A stretch of 64,000 nt of DNA from positions 124,001 through 188,000 of the forward strand of contig NZ_JAAOIZ010000001.1 of NCBI RefSeq assembly GCF_013184525.1. Reading direction: 5' to 3'. The position numbers and the translations under genes are program-made. Source of the stretch: Chryseobacterium sp. LAM-KRS1. GTDB taxonomy: Bacteria > Bacteroidota > Bacteroidia > Flavobacteriales > Weeksellaceae. Positions within the stretch are counted from its first letter, which is position 1. Each line of letters begins with the position of its first letter. Of this stretch, positions 40,383 through 51,026 are shown one piece after another. The notes beneath the pieces are model-generated. The model had not been told where the DNA came from. It searched no databases and saw only the letters and a program-made list of their open reading frames with translations.

Positions 40383-41810
40383 TTAATGCCCTGACTTTGC
40401 TTCCGTGCTTTTCACATGTCCCAGATACCGGGTGCAGTAAGCTCCGAAAATAAGGATAACCAGATAACAGAATACAGGAATAATAAAGGAATGTTGTACT
40501 CCGAACTGATCAGCAAGGTATCCCTGGAAAATAGGAACAATGGCACCTCCCAGAATTGCCATAACTACTAAAGATGATCCCTGGCTTGTGTATTTTCCCA
40601 GCCCGGAAATAGCAAGCGTGTAAATATTGGAGAACATGATTGAATTGAAAATTCCTATTCCTAAAATACTGTACATCGCCAGTTCACCATGATTGACCAT
40701 TGCTGAGATGAGCAATGCGACATTTACAGCGGCAAAAATAGATAGCGTCCTTGCAGGAGCAGCTTTACCTACAAAGAATGCAACGAAATTAAGTACGATA
40801 AATACAAGGAAAAAGCTGATCTGCGAAAATGTAAGATTAACGATACTGAAGATCACCAGGAAAACCAAGCTAGCGGCACCTGCCATATAAATGGCTTTTC
40901 TTCCCTGACTGATAGACTGGTTCAATGAAATAGCACCAAGAAAACGGCCGATCATAGCTCCTCCCCAATACAGGGAAAGGTAATTCTTACTGATGATTTC
41001 ATTAAAGCCCATTACCTGGGGCTGTTCCAGGAAACTGATAATAAAGCTGCCCACAGCAACTTCTCCTCCTACATAGCAGAACATTGCAAAAACGCCAAAT
41101 TTAAGATGGCTGAATTCCAATGCTCCCCAACCTTTTACGATTTCTTCCTCTGCCGTCTGGAAAGAAGGTAGTTTTACTCTTGAAATCAGTAAGGCAACCA
41201 GTAACAGGATAGCTGCAAAAATAAGATAAGGAATCCTGGTGGCTACGGCACTGAATGATCCGTCCGGAGCCGAGAAGAATTCGAAAATAAGATGTCCGCC
41301 CAGCACCGGGGCTATGGTGGTTCCGAATGCGTTGAATGCCTGGGTCATGTTCAAACGGCTTGAGGCAGATTCTTCGCTTCCCAATAAAGAAACATATGCA
41401 TTGGCCGTGATCTGTAATACGGTAAACCCTAATCCTAAAATAAACAAAGCTCCAAGAAATAAAGGATAATAAGAAAAAGTAGCCGCAGGATAAAATAAAA
41501 TACATCCGAAAGCTGCCAGGAAAATACCGAAGATGATTCCTTTTTTATAGCCTACTTTATTAATTGGGTCTCCTTTGGAGATAGAAATAAAGAAATAGAT
41601 TAATGAGCCGATGAAATAGGCGCCGAAGAAGCAAAACTGAACGAGCATAGATTCAAAGAAAGTGAGGCTGAAAAGCTGTTTCAGATAAGGAATCAGGATA
41701 TCATTCATACAGGTAATAAACCCCCACATAAAAAATAACAAGGTAATGGTGATCAAAGGAACCGTATAATTCCTGTTTTGCGACTTTACTTCTTTATTAA
41801 TCATAAACAT
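40383..41810 (-). CDS. Sugar MFS permease, FucP/GluP-type
   Basis: 475 aa, 12 transmembrane helices. TM1 begins LITITLLFFMWGFITCMNDIL, the FHS-family (fucose/glucose-galactose:H+ symporter) signature, and LGLGFTVLQITANAYVSLLG resembles TM4 of that family. YLSLYWGGAMIGRFLGA in TM7 is typical too. Substrate not determined (glucose, galactose or fucose). A glucokinase gene is far away at the window end. The ATG at 41810 (MFMINKEV) or the one two codons later may be used. Confidence 0.9.
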   Translation of the reverse strand: MFMINKEVKSQNRNYTVPLITITLLFFMWGFITCMNDILIPYLKQLFSLTFFESMLVQFCFFGAYFIGSLIYFFISISKGDPINKVGYKKGIIFGIFLAAFGCILFYPAATFSYYPLFLGALFILGLGFTVLQITANAYVSLLGSEESASSRLNMTQAFNAFGTTIAPVLGGHLIFEFFSAPDGSFSAVATRIPYLIFAAILLLVALLISRVKLPSFQTAEEEIVKGWGALEFSHLKFGVFAMFCYVGGEVAVGSFIISFLEQPQVMGFNEIISKNYLSLYWGGAMIGRFLGAISLNQSISQGRKAIYMAGAASLVFLVIFSIVNLTFSQISFFLVFIVLNFVAFFVGKAAPARTLSIFAAVNVALLISAMVNHGELAMYSILGIGIFNSIMFSNIYTLAISGLGKYTSQGSSLVVMAILGGAIVPIFQGYLADQFGVQHSFIIPVFCYLVILIFGAYCTRYLGHVKSTEAKSGH

Positions 41811-41913
41811 TTATTTAAAAGAAAGAGATGATAATACGCTCCTTCAATGGGTTATAAAAAGATGAATTTTTTAATGTGTTTTTCCCGGAAGAAAATAGAT
41901 TTAAAAAACAGGG

Positions 41914-41921
41914 CAAATATA
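41914..41921 (-). promoter_or_regulatory. TAnnTTTG -7 box for the sugar permease
   Basis: TATATTTG on the minus strand with a TTG 21 nt upstream of it, about 103 nt before the ATG. The remaining 42,000 region up to pnp holds no gene. Confidence 0.5.
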
Positions 41922-42220
41922 GGGGAACAACTTTTTTTTCTGCAACTTTTAAGAGGCTTTTTATGTTAATTTTATCTTTAAATACAATTATTATCTCTAA
42001 TTGAGACAAAAACAAAGCTGAAATAAACTGATGTTGAAAAATAAAAGGCTGAAAAGTAGAGTTATAGGAGTAATAGATTCGTTGAGGAACATCCTTAAAT
42101 TCTTTGTCGTTTTTTCTGATCAGGCAATTTTTTAGACGCTCAAATAAGTGATTGAAGGATAGTTGATTACTTCCCATGCCTCTTTTCTTTTTTATAGTGC
42201 CAGTTACCGGGAAAATAGTT

Positions 42221-42228
42221 TATCTTTG
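42221..42228 (+). promoter_or_regulatory. TAnnTTTG -7 box for pnp
   Basis: TATCTTTG, 65 nt before the pnp ATG at 42294. Confidence 0.6.
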
Positions 42229-42293
42229 CAAACAAAATTTAGACGAATTTATATCAATCACACTCAATACGGAGTGTTTAAACAAAATTATTT

Positions 42294-44507
42294 ATGAGTA
42301 TACCTCAAGCGTTTACAGAAACGATTACTCTTGCAGACGGCAGAGAAATCACTATTGAAACAGGTAAATTAGCAAAACAGGCTGATGGTTCTGTAGTAGT
42401 AAAAATGGGTGGAACAATGCTTTTAGCAACTGTTGTAGCCAATAAAGAAGCTAATCCTGGTGTAGATTTCTTACCATTAACAGTAGATTACAGAGAAAAA
42501 TTCTATGCAGGAGGAAAAATTCCTGGAAATTTTTTCCGTAGAGAAGCAAGACCTTCAGATCAGGAAATTTTAACCATGCGTTTGGTGGACAGAGTCCTTC
42601 GTCCGCTTTTCCCTGAAGATTTCCATGCGGAAGTTCAGGTAATGATTTCCCTGATTTCTTACGATGGACAATCTATTCCTGATGATTTGGCAGGTTTGGC
42701 GGCTTCTGCTGCAATTGCTATTACCGATATCCCTTTCAACGGACCGATGTCTGAAGTGAGAGTGGTAAGATTTGACGGAAAATTAGCGATCAATCCACGA
42801 TATGAAGATCTTAAAGATTCTGAGCTGGATATTATGGTTGGAGCTACCAAAGACTCGATCGTAATGGTAGAAGGAGAGATGAAAGAAATTTCTGAGCAGG
42901 AAATGCTGGAAGCGATCATCTTTGCACATGCCGAAATTAAAAAGCAAATTGAAGCTCAGGAAAGACTTGCTGAAAAAGTAGGTAAAGCTTTCCCGAAAAG
43001 AGAATACAACCACGAAATTCATGACGAAGATATTCGTGAGAAAGTGTGGAAAGAAACATATGATAAAGTATACGAAGTTGCCAAGCAACCTTCAGGTAAA
43101 GAAGAAAGAGGAGAGAAATTCAAAGCTGTTCTTGAGGAGTTTTTAGCACAATATGTTGATAATCCTGAAGAACTGGAAAGAGTATCACCTTTCGCAAAAG
43201 TATATTATCATGATGTAGAAAAAGAGGCTATGCGTCAGATGATCCTTGAAGACAACATCCGTCTTGACGGTCGTGATCCTAAAACGATCCGTCCGATCTG
43301 GTCGGAAATTGATTATCTTCCTGGAGCGCACGGTTCCGCAATTTTCACAAGAGGAGAAACACAATCATTAACAGCTGTAACTTTAGGATCTGTAAAAGAT
43401 GCGAATATGGTAGACAGCGTGATGGCGAATTATGACGAGAAATTCTTCCTTCATTATAACTTCCCTCCGTTCTCAACAGGTGAAGCCAGACCTTTAAGAG
43501 GAACTTCTAGAAGAGAAGTAGGACACGGAAATCTTGCTCAGAGAGCTTTACAGGCTGTAATTCCTGAAGAAAATCCATACACGATCAGAATTGTTTCTGA
43601 TATCCTGGAATCTAACGGTTCTTCTTCTATGGCAACTGTTTGCGCTGGAACATTAGCATTAATGGATGCCGGAGTACAGATTACAAAACCGGTTTCCGGA
43701 ATTGCGATGGGACTTATTACCGATACTAAATCCGGGAAATTTACGGTACTTTCCGATATCCTTGGGGATGAAGATCACCTGGGAGATATGGACTTTAAAG
43801 TAACGGGTACGGCAGAAGGAATCACGGCTTGTCAGATGGACATTAAAATCCAGGGGCTTTCTATGGATATCATGGAGCAGGCTTTAATGCAGGCTAAAGA
43901 AGGAAGATTACATATCCTTAATAAAATTACGGAAACAATTGCTGAGCCTAGAGCTGATGTTAAGCCTCATGCACCGAAAATGGTGGTTATGGAGATTGCA
44001 AAAGACTTTATTGGTGCAGTGATCGGACCTGGTGGAAAAATCATTCAACAATTACAAAAAGATACGGATACTGTTATTGCTATTGAAGAAATAGGCGAGA
44101 TCGGACGTATTGAAATTGCAGGAACAGACAGAGAGAAAATCAATGCAGCTGTTGCGAAGATCAATGAAATTACTTTCGTACCGGTAGTAGGGGAAGTATA
44201 CAAAGGGAAAGTAGTGAAAGTAATGGATTTCGGAGCTTTTGTAGCGATTGCAAAAGGTACGGAAGGTCTTCTTCACATTTCTGAGATCGAATGGTCACGT
44301 CTTGATAAAGTTCCTTACGCTGAAGGAGATGAAGTAGAAGTGAAGTTTATGGGTTACGATGACCGTAAGAAAATGAAATTATCCCGTAAAGTTTTATTAC
44401 CAAGACCTCCAAAGCCGGAGCAAAAACCGAGACAGGAAAGACCTGAAGGTGGTAAACCTGCAGCGCAAGCGCCAAAGGAAAATGAAAAGCCTTCAACTGA
44501 AGCATAA
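42294..44507 (+). CDS. pnp: Polyribonucleotide nucleotidyltransferase (PNPase)
   Basis: 737 aa, phosphorolytic 3'-5' exoribonuclease of RNA turnover. The first RNase PH domain is about 15-145, an alpha-helical linker about 146-315, and the second RNase PH domain about 320-560 with the [11 protein letters not shown] active-site region (about 443-453). A KH domain (about 570-630; [16 protein letters not shown]) and an S1 domain (about 640-705; [26 protein letters not shown]) follow. The C-terminal tail is Pro/Lys-rich. Promoter box at 42221-42228 and terminator at 44531-44553. Complete and of normal length. Confidence 0.98.
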   Translation: MSIPQAFTETITLADGREITIETGKLAKQADGSVVVKMGGTMLLATVVANKEANPGVDFLPLTVDYREKFYAGGKIPGNFFRREARPSDQEILTMRLVDRVLRPLFPEDFHAEVQVMISLISYDGQSIPDDLAGLAASAAIAITDIPFNGPMSEVRVVRFDGKLAINPRYEDLKDSELDIMVGATKDSIVMVEGEMKEISEQEMLEAIIFAHAEIKKQIEAQERLAEKVGKAFPKREYNHEIHDEDIREKVWKETYDKVYEVAKQPSGKEERGEKFKAVLEEFLAQYVDNPEELERVSPFAKVYYHDVEKEAMRQMILEDNIRLDGRDPKTIRPIWSEIDYLPGAHGSAIFTRGETQSLTAVTLGSVKDANMVDSVMANYDEKFFLHYNFPPFSTGEARPLRGTSRREVGHGNLAQRALQAVIPEENPYTIRIVSDILESNGSSSMATVCAGTLALMDAGVQITKPVSGIAMGLITDTKSGKFTVLSDILGDEDHLGDMDFKVTGTAEGITACQMDIKIQGLSMDIMEQALMQAKEGRLHILNKITETIAEPRADVKPHAPKMVVMEIAKDFIGAVIGPGGKIIQQLQKDTDTVIAIEEIGEIGRIEIAGTDREKINAAVAKINEITFVPVVGEVYKGKVVKVMDFGAFVAIAKGTEGLLHISEIEWSRLDKVPYAEGDEVEVKFMGYDDRKKMKLSRKVLLPRPPKPEQKPRQERPEGGKPAAQAPKENEKPSTEA

Positions 44508-44530
44508 GATATAGCTTTTAATAGCATAAA

Positions 44531-44553
44531 AAATCCCTCCACAAGAGGGATTT
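44531..44553. terminator. Bidirectional terminator between pnp and the M1-peptidase fusion
   Basis: AAATCCCTC/GAGGGATTT 9-bp stem, 5-nt loop, T runs on both strands. Confidence 0.88.
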
Positions 44554-44577
44554 TTCTTTTGGGATAATCCTGATTCA

Positions 44578-47500
44578 TTATATAGTTTTAAATAACCGGT
44601 CAACTTCTTTTTGAGAAAATGCATCGGGGCATACTTTGTAAAACTCTTTAAGAAGATCCGTACTTGCAGGCTTTTTAGGGTATTGATTATGTAAAAGAAA
44701 ATTCTTGAGTGCCTGATTTACCCTTTCTTCACCAAGCAGCTCACTTAGTTTCACCATCGCTACTGCACCTTTGGAATAGGCGATATGAGGTTCCTCTCCG
44801 GTTGCTTTGTAAATGGGCTTGTTTTCCGATAATCCTTTTTCGTTATCATAGATCTGCTGATGCATTTCTATTCTGTCGAGCATTTTTTGTTTTCCATGCA
44901 TCTTCTTATACAGCATCATTTCAGTATACATGGCTAAGGTTTCCGTAAGCATTACAGAACCTTCCCTGTCATCGGGATCAATCTGGTTGTTGCCCCACCA
45001 TAAATGGGAAAGTTCATGTCCTGCCAGTTCATTAATCACATCCTGTTTTTTATCTGAATGAATATTCGCATGAAAGATCATGTCTTCAGGCATAAAGATC
45101 GCTGACGGATAGGCTGTGGCTGCAAAACCTTTTGTATAAGAAGAAATTTCAGCGAAGTTGACTGATTGGAACGGATATTTTCCAAAATTGCGCATACAAT
45201 AATCTAAAGTCAGTTTCGCATTATTAATTAAATGAAAGACATTTTCACTATGATTTGCATGATAAAAGACATTGATCAAAATACCTCTATACCTGACACT
45301 TTTACGATTATAGTCAGCAGAGGAAACGGCAAAACGAAATGGAATGCCTCTGGCTGCGTATTGAAAATATTTTCTTTTATCCTGTGTCCATTCTTTAATT
45401 AAATCTCCGGTTCCGACTGCTGTCTGATCCTTTTCAGTTGAGACGGTCATCGTAAGATTAATAAAATCATTCAGGAATATTTCTGGAGCTTCCGGTTTCT
45501 TAAGGCCAGATGTTTTGCCCAATTTATAATCCATTCTTTGTTTCTCATCCTGAAGTTCATAACTTTTTTGATAGCCAATACTTGGATAATATCTGCTTAT
45601 CCGCATAAACGAACCGTTTTTAATAACAGCATTGAATGAATCGTGTCCGTTTACTGCATACCATTGATAGGAGAGTGTGAAATTTAAGGTTGCAGTCTCA
45701 TTGGGCTGTAATGGCCGGTTTAAATATATTGCTCCAGTTTCTGTACGGATCTTTACAGACTCGGAAGAAGTAGTAAGAACAGCAGATTGGATTTTCAGAC
45801 TCGGATGGAAGTTAAATAAAATTTTATCAATAGCTTTGGTTGTGATATTGGTAATAGTATATTTCCCTTCAATTATATAAGAAGATTCGGACGGGAAAAG
45901 CTTGATTTCTGTGCTGACATCTGTTATTACAGGCTGAGGGAGTTGTTCAAAGATCTTGAATTTTTTTTCGTACAGAACAGCCTTAGCAATTGATTCTTCT
46001 TTATTCTGAGGAATGTATCCTTTCATAAAATGATATCCCCTAAAAATACCGGCTGCTAAAAGAATAGCGATACCCAACCATTGATTTTTATTCCATTTTT
46101 TTGTAGCAACAGATATGTTAAGGATCCATAGAAACGCAACCACACATATTCCAAAGAAGAGTCTTTCAGCAAATGCTGTTGTATAGATTCCATAACCGTT
46201 AAAGTCGCTGTAAACCCCTTTAAAATCTGAAAATATCCTCAGCAAAGGGTATGGAATAATCTTTTTCGAGGCCGGGCCTGCAAAAATAAAAACGGCAAGA
46301 ACGGAAATTCCCAATGCAATGAACCTGTTTTTACTAAAGTCATTAATCAGCAATATAAAACCGGAAAATAACAGCAATGGTAACGTATTGAAAAGGATCG
46401 TGCCTGAATAGGCACTCCAGTCAATATGGAAATAATGGTAGCCAAGCTGGAAGGTCAGGCCTTCTATGATAAGGATACCTGTAAAAAAGAAAATGAGAAT
46501 ACCAGCGGAGAGAAGATGTCCGGATAATTTATTTTTTGAAAAGTGGGTGCTTTTTTCGATCAGGATAAATCCTGATGACTGACTTCTCCAATACAGGTCG
46601 TTAATGAAGTAGGTCATGATGAACAATCCGAGTAGATGGAAATTTTCTGAAATGGTTGTTGCCATGAGACCTGAGCTTGCATACTTTTGTGGTAAACGGA
46701 TTCCTTTTTCAATTTCAGCATACATTTCCATACCAACTGCAAACAATAGCAATATAGAAACCGCAATAATGCTAACACTTTTAAAAAGGTAAATCAGATC
46801 GATTTCGGCAAAGGAAAGAATAGATCTGAAAGAGGCCCTGAATCCAAAATCTGATTCGGCAGTAATATAATCCGACAACACAATTTGAGGAGCGGAAAAA
46901 AGATCATTTTTCTTTCCTGATCCTTTATCTGAAGAGGTCGTAAAAGAAAATAAACGATAAGATAAAAATAAGAATAGTCCTGAAAATACAATAAAAATCA
47001 GCCTGTTTGTCAATAGATATCCTGAAAGAGGAGTGATAGAATGGTTCTTTTGGGTCACCGAAAATACTCTTGCCTCCAGGAAATAGGCAGATAATCCAAA
47101 GGGATCAGATAGTGCAGAGAGCTGCTGAGTCTCTATTGATTGAGGTAAGCTTCCTGCCATGAAAGGTGAATTGGAAAATAATAATACAACCATATACAGA
47201 ACGTATAACAGCAGGCCGCCGGTTACTACCAGGAGCTTTCTTTTGGTACTGTAGGTAATGAAAAATAAAAAACTACAGACTAAGAGACAGTTGATGAATC
47301 CTAAAATCACTACCGGATATAGATAATACCAGAGATTGAAATAGGGCTGCATCTCACTTCCTGTCCTTGTATTTTGCCCGAGAATAAAGCCAATAATCAA
47401 AAACAGGAAGCTCAGGAAGGTTTGCAGGAAATAGTTCAGAAACTTTCCTTGCAGATATGTTCTTTTTGAAAGAGGTAAAGAAAACAGGATCATATCAAAT

Positions 47501-47745
47501 TTCGAATCCCAATCCTTAAATAGCTGCTGACTTGCGTAGATAATCGCAAAAAATATAATAGAAAGGCTCAACATACCCACCATAAACCCGATGGAATAAG
47601 GTGAATTCAGATAAATACCTTCCCCGACAGTCAGGTTGAACTGGCTTCCGCAAAATATACCCAGAACGACTAAAGTGAAGGCAATAAGATAACTGAGCCA
47701 GTGCTTTATGTTGCGTCTGGCTTCAAATAAAAGTAATGAGTTCAT
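44578..47745 (-). CDS. ABC-2-type permease fused to an M1 aminopeptidase domain
   Basis: 1055 aa. Residues about 1-540 hold two groups of six or so transmembrane helices of an ABC-2 permease (YLIAFTLVVLGIFCGSQF at the start). The C-terminal about 450 residues are a periplasmic M1 metallopeptidase-like domain. The zinc motif is H910-E911-L-S-H914 followed by WWGNN, and the third ligand Glu is best placed at E935, two residues further than the usual H-x18-E. A Y-T-K-G-F-A region replaces the GAMEN motif. The ATPase gene ends 2 nt before this gene starts, so it is a two-gene ABC unit. The pair exports or handles peptides; activity is unproven. Confidence 0.85.
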   Translation of the reverse strand: MNSLLLFEARRNIKHWLSYLIAFTLVVLGIFCGSQFNLTVGEGIYLNSPYSIGFMVGMLSLSIIFFAIIYASQQLFKDWDSKFDMILFSLPLSKRTYLQGKFLNYFLQTFLSFLFLIIGFILGQNTRTGSEMQPYFNLWYYLYPVVILGFINCLLVCSFLFFITYSTKRKLLVVTGGLLLYVLYMVVLLFSNSPFMAGSLPQSIETQQLSALSDPFGLSAYFLEARVFSVTQKNHSITPLSGYLLTNRLIFIVFSGLFLFLSYRLFSFTTSSDKGSGKKNDLFSAPQIVLSDYITAESDFGFRASFRSILSFAEIDLIYLFKSVSIIAVSILLLFAVGMEMYAEIEKGIRLPQKYASSGLMATTISENFHLLGLFIMTYFINDLYWRSQSSGFILIEKSTHFSKNKLSGHLLSAGILIFFFTGILIIEGLTFQLGYHYFHIDWSAYSGTILFNTLPLLLFSGFILLINDFSKNRFIALGISVLAVFIFAGPASKKIIPYPLLRIFSDFKGVYSDFNGYGIYTTAFAERLFFGICVVAFLWILNISVATKKWNKNQWLGIAILLAAGIFRGYHFMKGYIPQNKEESIAKAVLYEKKFKIFEQLPQPVITDVSTEIKLFPSESSYIIEGKYTITNITTKAIDKILFNFHPSLKIQSAVLTTSSESVKIRTETGAIYLNRPLQPNETATLNFTLSYQWYAVNGHDSFNAVIKNGSFMRISRYYPSIGYQKSYELQDEKQRMDYKLGKTSGLKKPEAPEIFLNDFINLTMTVSTEKDQTAVGTGDLIKEWTQDKRKYFQYAARGIPFRFAVSSADYNRKSVRYRGILINVFYHANHSENVFHLINNAKLTLDYCMRNFGKYPFQSVNFAEISSYTKGFAATAYPSAIFMPEDMIFHANIHSDKKQDVINELAGHELSHLWWGNNQIDPDDREGSVMLTETLAMYTEMMLYKKMHGKQKMLDRIEMHQQIYDNEKGLSENKPIYKATGEEPHIAYSKGAVAMVKLSELLGEERVNQALKNFLLHNQYPKKPASTDLLKEFYKVCPDAFSQKEVDRLFKTI

Positions 47746-47747
47746 GA

Positions 47748-48620
47748 TTATGGTTTTTGAGTGAGGCTATAAAAGTATACATGTTCCAAAAGAGGAGGAA
47801 CAGCAATGAAATCTTTTGGTTGATGGGTTGCAAAAGTCGTGATATACAGTTCCCTTTCGATCAGCTGTTGGCTGATGATCTCATGAGTTGCCTGATAATC
47901 TTCCCATTCATTTCTGTTGATCCGTTTTGACCAGATTTTATGTTCTAATTCTGAAATCAGGTCACCGGGTTTCCCTTTTCGGATAAGCTTTCCTTTATTG
48001 ATAATAGCCATCTCAGAACATAAATTCCGGACATCTTCTACAAGATGAGTAGAAAGGATCACAATAACATCCTTGCTGATATCATTGAGTAAAGAATTAA
48101 AACGGTTGCGTTCTTCGGGATCCAGTCCTGCCGTAGGTTCGTCCACAATAATGATTTTAGGGTTTCCTAATAAAGCCTGGGCAACTCCAAAACGCTGTTT
48201 CATTCCGCCTGAAAAAGTATGGACTTCTTTGTTCCGGAAATCTGACAGGTTTACTTTTTCCAGCAATCCGGAAATCTGTCTTTTTCGAAAGGCATTGTCT
48301 TTTATTCCCTTTAAGATAGCAATGTGATGCAATAAGTCGTAAGCTGAAACTTTAGGATAAACTCCAAAATCCTGTGGTAAGAACCCGAGGTTTTGTCTTA
48401 TAAAATCAGGCTCCCTGGAAATATCAATACCATTGAAAATAATATTTCCCGAACTGGATTTCTGGAGGCCAACGATGGTTTTCATTAAAGAGGACTTTCC
48501 GGCTCCGTTCGGACCCAGTAAACCGAACATGCCATTTCCTATTTCCAGTGAAATGTCTTTAATTGCCTGGAAGCCATTTTTATAGGTAAGGCTCAGGTGG
48601 TTAATGGATAATGTATTCAT
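47748..48620 (-). CDS. ABC transporter ATP-binding protein
   Basis: 290 aa. Walker A LGPNGAGKSS (about 36-45), Q-loop LGFLPQDFGVYP, signature TFSGGMKQRFG (about 135-145), Walker B KIIIVDEPTAGLDP (about 154-167) and the H-loop in ILSTHLVEDV. The C-terminal extension of about 60 residues is that of ABC-2 exporters. The ATG at 48620 is preferred; a TTG 33 nt upstream gives a longer frame. It partners the permease/M1 fusion starting 2 nt downstream. Confidence 0.93.
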   Translation of the reverse strand: MNTLSINHLSLTYKNGFQAIKDISLEIGNGMFGLLGPNGAGKSSLMKTIVGLQKSSSGNIIFNGIDISREPDFIRQNLGFLPQDFGVYPKVSAYDLLHHIAILKGIKDNAFRKRQISGLLEKVNLSDFRNKEVHTFSGGMKQRFGVAQALLGNPKIIIVDEPTAGLDPEERNRFNSLLNDISKDVIVILSTHLVEDVRNLCSEMAIINKGKLIRKGKPGDLISELEHKIWSKRINRNEWEDYQATHEIISQQLIERELYITTFATHQPKDFIAVPPLLEHVYFYSLTQKP

Positions 48621-48823
48621 GATTTTGAATTTGGATAATACAATAGCTGGCAACGTTTCCGTTGCTTTTTTTATGATGTTGAAAAATAAGTTGTTGTATC
48701 TACTTACTAATTAATGAGCTGACAGTTAAAGGGTGTGAGTTGATAGATGAAAACTAAAGGCTAAGGTCATGGACACTTTCGCTTTCTTACCTATATCATG
48801 CATCTTTTATCTCGTTTCCACCA

Positions 48824-49027
48824 TTATTCCCTATACTCTAAAATATCTCTCGGCTGGCATTCCAGAATTTTGCAGATAGCTTCGAGGGTATCAAAACGAA
48901 CCCCTTTTGCCTTTCCCGTTTTCAGAATGGATAAATTGACAGGCGTGATTCCTAATTTTTCTGCCAATTCCTTACTCTGCATTTTTCGCTTGGCAAGCAT
49001 GACATCTAAGTTGACTATAATTGGCAT
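48824..49027 (-). CDS. Xre/Cro-CI-type HTH regulator
   Basis: 67 aa, a single helix-turn-helix of the YozG type (MLAKRKMQSKELAEKLGITP, then NLSILKTGKAKGVRFDTLEAICKILECQP). Its start is 1 nt after the DUF2975 gene stop, so the two are translated together. In this common pairing the HTH protein regulates the DUF2975 membrane protein. No further targets are seen. Confidence 0.9.
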   Translation of the reverse strand: MPIIVNLDVMLAKRKMQSKELAEKLGITPVNLSILKTGKAKGVRFDTLEAICKILECQPRDILEYRE

Positions 49028-49028
49028 T

Positions 49029-49544
49029 TTATATAAATAGATCTTGTTCGTTTTGCAAATGTAGCCCTTGCCTGAAGATATTAGCAAGAAACAGGCAGAA
49101 AATTCCTAGCATGAAATGGATAAAAACCAATCCCCATATAATACTTTCGACCTCTGTAAAGAAACTTGCGATGATCACAAGCGGTAGTGGAAGGAAAATA
49201 TTGTATAAGTAAAATCTTTTCAATTGTAAAATGTTTACCTCGGTAAATAATTGAGGTTGAAAGAACACTTTAAAAACTTTTGCTGAAAACCAGAAAAAAA
49301 TACCATATGTCACTAAAACGGCCATGAAAGAGAATATAATGTAAGGATAATTGTTTTCAATGTTCAGAAATGGCTGTTCAGTAAAAGGATAATTGATATG
49401 TAAATATTGATCCTCTTTATAAGGAGTTACAGCAAAACCTGTATTCATACAGAAAAAGGAATAAAGTGCTGTAATAAGATATCCTCCTGATAATACCAGG
49501 CAGATATAATATAAAATTTTTGCAATAATTTTAGTTTGATTCAT
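49029..49544 (-). CDS. DUF2975 membrane protein
   Basis: 171 aa with four transmembrane helices (about 8-28, 70-92, 110-130 and 135-157), the usual profile of DUF2975 proteins. Function unknown. It sits directly upstream of the HTH regulator with 1 nt between them. A complete promoter (TTG, 18 nt, TACATTTG) lies 23 nt before the ATG. Confidence 0.85.
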   Translation of the reverse strand: MNQTKIIAKILYYICLVLSGGYLITALYSFFCMNTGFAVTPYKEDQYLHINYPFTEQPFLNIENNYPYIIFSFMAVLVTYGIFFWFSAKVFKVFFQPQLFTEVNILQLKRFYLYNIFLPLPLVIIASFFTEVESIIWGLVFIHFMLGIFCLFLANIFRQGLHLQNEQDLFI

Positions 49545-49567
49545 AGCATGATCATTAATTGATAATG

Positions 49568-49596
49568 CAAATGTATAATTAATTATCGTAAAACAA
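49568..49596 (-). promoter_or_regulatory. Complete promoter for the DUF2975/HTH pair
   Basis: TTG (49596-49594), 18-nt spacer, TACATTTG (49575-49568) on the minus strand, 23 nt before the ATG. Confidence 0.7.
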
Positions 49597-49627
49597 TAAT
49601 TAATTAAAAAAATATTTAAGAATAAAA

Positions 49628-49649
49628 AAGTCCTGATATATCAGGACTT
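49628..49649 (-). terminator. Terminator of the EreA/ChaN-like gene
   Basis: AAGTCCTGA/TCAGGACTT 9-bp stem, 4-nt loop, then TTTTTTATT on the minus strand, 87 nt after the stop. Confidence 0.85.
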
Positions 49650-49736
49650 GGAGTAATGTAGTGTTAATGAGCCATTTTTACGAATGATCTCGATTAACAT
49701 GTATTGAACCCAAAGTAAATAAAAACAGCATATGTG

Positions 49737-50948
49737 CTAAACAACTATTTTCTGAGCAGTTACTTTGGGTATAATAATTAAATAATCGTAGCCCGCCAAT
49801 AGTTTTTTTAGGGTGCCGGATTTTACGGAAGTCTTTTGTTTTTTTATTTCAGCATTGATCTTGGTAAGGTCAAAGAGGAGCCATTCATTTTCCTTATGAA
49901 CCAGGCGATAGAAGGGTCTCAGAAAAAGAATGTATTCCGCATCATTATTTTCAGCAAAGAAAGATCCTGTTTTTCCATTTTTTTGAATAATGGCAATATG
50001 TAAGGACTTTTCGTGGTCTTTTTCGGCAAGATTAAATGCAACATTTCCTATATCAGGGCTATTTTGCAGTAGACTCTGATCTTTACCGGCATGACTGGCT
50101 CCAAACTTGAAAAGATTTCTTTTTCCTATTATTTTGTTCTGGTTTTCAAGAAGATTTTCCTTCATTGAAGCTATTTTCAGGAACTGAGATTCGTCTCCCT
50201 TTTGATTATTTTCTAGAGCATATATGGTATTGCTTTGTAGCAGCTTGTTTAAAGCCTTATGCTCATATTCAGACAAATCTAATTTTTGAATATCTGCAAT
50301 ACGGGTCCTGAAATCGTTGCAGAACAAATAGGGCTGGTTTTTGCTGTCATCAATAGTCCGATAACCCAGTCCTGACCTAAACGTGTTCCATCTCTCATTC
50401 GATTCTTTCAGTAAAGATTCATATTTTGCTTTTGCTATTTTATTGGATGTCCTTGCAATAAGCTCTCTGAAGATCACTGCATCAGAATTGTAATAAATCT
50501 GATCAAGGCCTATGACGTTTTTCTTATTTTGGAAAAAATAATCCAGAAGGTCATGGTCTTTGTTAAATGAGAAAAACGAAAATCTACCGTTAGAGCTGGA
50601 AACAATTGATTGGTATTCTTTATTTTTCTCGAAGTCTTTTTTAAGGATATCAATGGTAAGCTGATCTGCTTCCGTAATATAGTTGTCGAAGTTGATATTG
50701 TGAGTAAGATACGAAGTAAAATCCAGGACCTCATTATTAAGATGGTCTTCACCGATCAGAACATATTTGTGTTTAGCAATCGTTTCAGTCAGGTTACGAA
50801 TTCCTTCACCGGAAAAATGATTATTCTCGAAATTTATGATTTGATAATGTTGTGAAGCAATTTTATTAACTAATGAATCTTGAGCCTGAATGGTACAGCC
50901 TAACAAGAAAACCGTTAAAAAATAGATTACTTTCATTATTTTTTTCAC
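49737..50948 (-). CDS. Secreted EreA/ChaN/TraB-fold protein
   Basis: 403 aa with a signal peptide (residues 1-22, FLLGCTIQAQ). KYVLIGEDHLNNEVLDF (around 61-77) matches the I-G-E-x-H motif of the erythromycin esterase/ChaN/TraB superfamily, and GASHAGKD (around 283-290) supplies a second His typical of the fold. Whether it is an esterase, a heme-binding ChaN-like protein or a peptidase-like protein cannot be decided. The Cys19 before the signal cleavage site could make it a lipoprotein (LLGC), though the following TIQAQ favours signal peptidase I. Confidence 0.65.
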   Translation of the reverse strand: MKKIMKVIYFLTVFLLGCTIQAQDSLVNKIASQHYQIINFENNHFSGEGIRNLTETIAKHKYVLIGEDHLNNEVLDFTSYLTHNINFDNYITEADQLTIDILKKDFEKNKEYQSIVSSSNGRFSFFSFNKDHDLLDYFFQNKKNVIGLDQIYYNSDAVIFRELIARTSNKIAKAKYESLLKESNERWNTFRSGLGYRTIDDSKNQPYLFCNDFRTRIADIQKLDLSEYEHKALNKLLQSNTIYALENNQKGDESQFLKIASMKENLLENQNKIIGKRNLFKFGASHAGKDQSLLQNSPDIGNVAFNLAEKDHEKSLHIAIIQKNGKTGSFFAENNDAEYILFLRPFYRLVHKENEWLLFDLTKINAEIKKQKTSVKSGTLKKLLAGYDYLIIIPKVTAQKIVV

Positions 50949-51026
50949 AAATTTAAATTTCTGTTTTACTCAAAAATTGTAAAAATGTAAAGGACCCGAA
51001 ATGAATAGATAATATCTTTAAATAAA

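Noticed and set aside
41815..42177. 120-codon minus-strand frame between the sugar permease and pnp
   Set aside because: It spans the TATATTTG promoter of the permease, has no protein-like composition and no signal or domain; region is better explained as two divergent promoters.
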